Source: Candidatus Helarchaeota archaeon (GTDB taxonomy: Archaea > Asgardarchaeota > Lokiarchaeia > Helarchaeales > RDOG01). Taken from it: a stretch of 64,000 bases of DNA. Shown here piece after piece: positions 63,501 to 64,000 of the stretch; the first letter of the stretch is position 1, and each line of letters starts with the position of its first letter. The stretch lies in contig JAHPZH010000007.1 of NCBI GenBank assembly GCA_019058315.1, positions 1 through 64,000 of the forward strand, written 5' to 3'. The translations under genes and the position numbers were made by a program. The notes beneath the pieces are model-generated. The model saw only the letters and a list, made by a program, of their open reading frames with translations. It had not been told where the DNA came from and did not search any database.

Positions 63501-64000
63501 GATATAAGCTGGAAATTGATTCTAAAATCATAAAATTATTGTAAGCATATTTATTTTCTGTATCTAAACCTTGAAGAAATCCATCAGCATAATCTTCATC
63601 TGTCCAAAAAGTTTGTGTCAACCAAGTTAAAGTATCTTGAGCAATTTGGATGTAAGTCGGAAATTTTCTATAGAATTTAAAAATATAAAATCCCGCTGTG
63701 AAACTTGATTTATTAAAAATTAATATATTAACAGAAATAGTATAGCTTAATCTTGATACATTTATTGTAGTTTTATAGATATTATCCACAATATTAACAA
63801 AATTAAAAACCTGATCTATACCAATTATAATTGCAAAGGCAGTTGCATTTTGAAGTGGAATACCCTCATCATCAAAAATTTCAATTTCAATTTCATATAA
63901 ATCTTCAATTTTTCCTGTTATTTTCTGTTCAACTATAAAATTATTTGCTACTGGTGGATCTTTTAAATTCAATCGTATTTTATATAAATTAGTTAACGCT
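60514..64000 (-). CDS. Large membrane-anchored surface protein, N-terminus outside the window
   Basis: The frame is open to the right edge, so more than 1160 residues are visible and the N-terminus is missing. Residues from about 110 to 530 of the visible part look like an alpha/alpha toroid of the kind in glycosidases and epimerases: regular helix pairs with W, Y and N (IAQDTLTWLTQTFWTDEDYA; SNAWALLAFIELFK). After it come beta-sandwich domains with many N-x-S/T sites, including a macroglobulin/invasin-like part (PIPNARVNFIVLNPDGSLYV). Near the C-terminus is one transmembrane helix (IPNILLLYVLPFISIILIMV) and a lysine-rich cytoplasmic tail. It is probably an exported, glycosylated surface enzyme or adhesin; the substrate is unknown. 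Confidence 0.7.
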   Translation of the reverse strand, partial: ALTNLYKIRLNLKDPPVANNFIVEQKITGKIEDLYEIEIEIFDDEGIPLQNATAFAIIIGIDQVFNFVNIVDNIYKTTINVSRLSYTISVNILIFNKSSFTAGFYIFKFYRKFPTYIQIAQDTLTWLTQTFWTDEDYADGFLQGLDTENKYAYNNFMILESISSLYQLMGPIMYARSWYENNTYDTFIDRVYSFLNIKLRANQSVYINNSIVEANVTGFIERCGTDLKNPLNETRLVDNAFAVLTLLELYNQTGNSDYLRRANETWLYLNATFWDPINYGYINTNKSFSNETRDIAGNFLTILAALQINQTSEINSNITQNAFKMANETFYLLNTTKEIWDKNASNGGGYLSLNPNSEGAWNLTLSYKETQANALGILSLIKFYEILNNTAFLNQSEYLANLMFRYLWDSNDTGFYPYLFANWSLPLSEQETSKNSISNAWALLAFIELFKITQNHTIYYQAEKIMNNINSFYLNFQFQDEIIYFFGYRDNVNKTNFIRPQYSYSILDSNALLIKCLVKFFNLINSTYWNDTTTPWLTDDTDFIPSTDPPNGEIMNVTLSLYYNLTDNITDANVTLNIIGLDTIEGITYQSFIYRVNATFNSSGNNFYIGEYINISNAEKIIFCIFGINSSSPALWNVRYLQRLETTLDYQLLGFPTSPIAIKNKRVLSDVVIHEDNYLRWKEFILGEDRITINVTYGSSDFFLGKPSTPIPNARVNFIVLNPDGSLYVNRTFITTKDGVATISFGPTRNIDEAIGIYNVTITATSGPSNTEPKMWYASAVTKMYIQVGYGIYIAYIDSLTDDVAQGDFLQCNLTLKNDRREAAVVNLTAHGDIFITNSSLINYLVDVGYTKQIVLVKLDERTIPKEDYKLITNLYFQDKYISNETLLVDVKNSTDPERMGIPTQIAEGDLRYAIIKVKNQKLLVDLNFTLEIFLPEALDYVEMNETLSPNAESYFYIPLSVKNLVPYGEYSGNIKVSWVNYSIDYYFSIKVTPDLEVGTIVTPVALYQDQTTLLTVEIENYRSTPVRVVIGVFGTGGFQPMLISSHIDAFASKVMAIPCLFKTLPWDIGLKYLHIQVYLFSDNGLELKYSRLYITEVIMSIPNILLLYVLPFISIILIMVLLLNRVRKIKEVEKKKLVSEQPVKKKEEDKDKRKKAPSVF

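Overview
The window is AT-rich archaeal DNA, most probably from an Asgard archaeon (Lokiarchaeia-like). The pointers are a gelsolin-domain protein with a proline-rich linker (57772-58662), Roadblock/LC7-type proteins (7349-8578, 55935-56837, perhaps 13634-15100), archaeal-type riboflavin genes (RibC and an ArfC-type reductase), an archaeal GPN-loop GTPase, an NFACT/Rqc2 homologue and KaiC/RadA-family ATPases. Coding density is high, genes sit on both strands, and many starts are TTG or GTG behind a clear GGAG/GGTGA site. I found no rRNA, tRNA or CRISPR array.

Layout. 1-2.25 kb: the end of a TPR gene whose repeats are nearly identical in DNA, a decayed ORF, two small regulators (AbrB-like and ribbon-helix-helix) and an ORF with no normal start codon. 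2.7-6.3 kb: a riboflavin operon ribB-ribC-ribH-amidohydrolase-arfC, followed by moaA. 7.3-16.2 kb: housekeeping and Asgard-type genes (Roadblock protein, FAD-linked oxidase, GPN GTPase, flavodoxin, DUF2225, a seven-helix membrane protein, a Roadblock/winged-helix protein, a tocopherol-cyclase-like protein). 16.5-39.3 kb: an unusual island. On the plus strand it has a helical-repeat protein ending in a HEPN domain, a RadA paralogue, a TPR protein and a 2543-residue HEAT-repeat protein. Converging on the minus strand are a 2766-residue multidomain protein (SF2 helicase, winged helix, zinc motifs, Cas1-like integrase, DHH phosphoesterase, dead RadA-like domain), a winged-helix/coiled-coil protein and a second HEAT protein. 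39.6-42 kb: two endonuclease genes of the homing type (LAGLIDADG, and treble-clef repeats plus a nuclease fold). 42.2-64 kb: radical SAM protein, a ThiI-like protein with a broken PP-loop, NadC, AMMECR1, three DUF4139-like proteins, a Mut7-C protein, dihydroorotase, a four-CBS protein, the NFACT protein, an Lrp regulator with a KaiC-like ATPase, Roadblock and gelsolin proteins, the NAD(P)HX repair enzyme and the C-terminal part of a large surface protein.

The most striking item is the 2766-residue protein. It joins, in one chain, a helicase, a Cas1 domain with its E/H/D catalytic residues in place, and a DHH nuclease, with no Cas2 or CRISPR array nearby. Together with the HEPN, RadA and HEAT genes it looks like a new DNA-processing, integration or defence system. 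A second item is a promoter layout found 40 kb apart, upstream of the AbrB-like gene and the treble-clef endonuclease gene: a TTTGCGCAAA palindrome, a TATA box 18 bp downstream and a TGCGCA site 23 bp beyond that, at identical spacings. Related palindromes lie upstream of the riboflavin operon.
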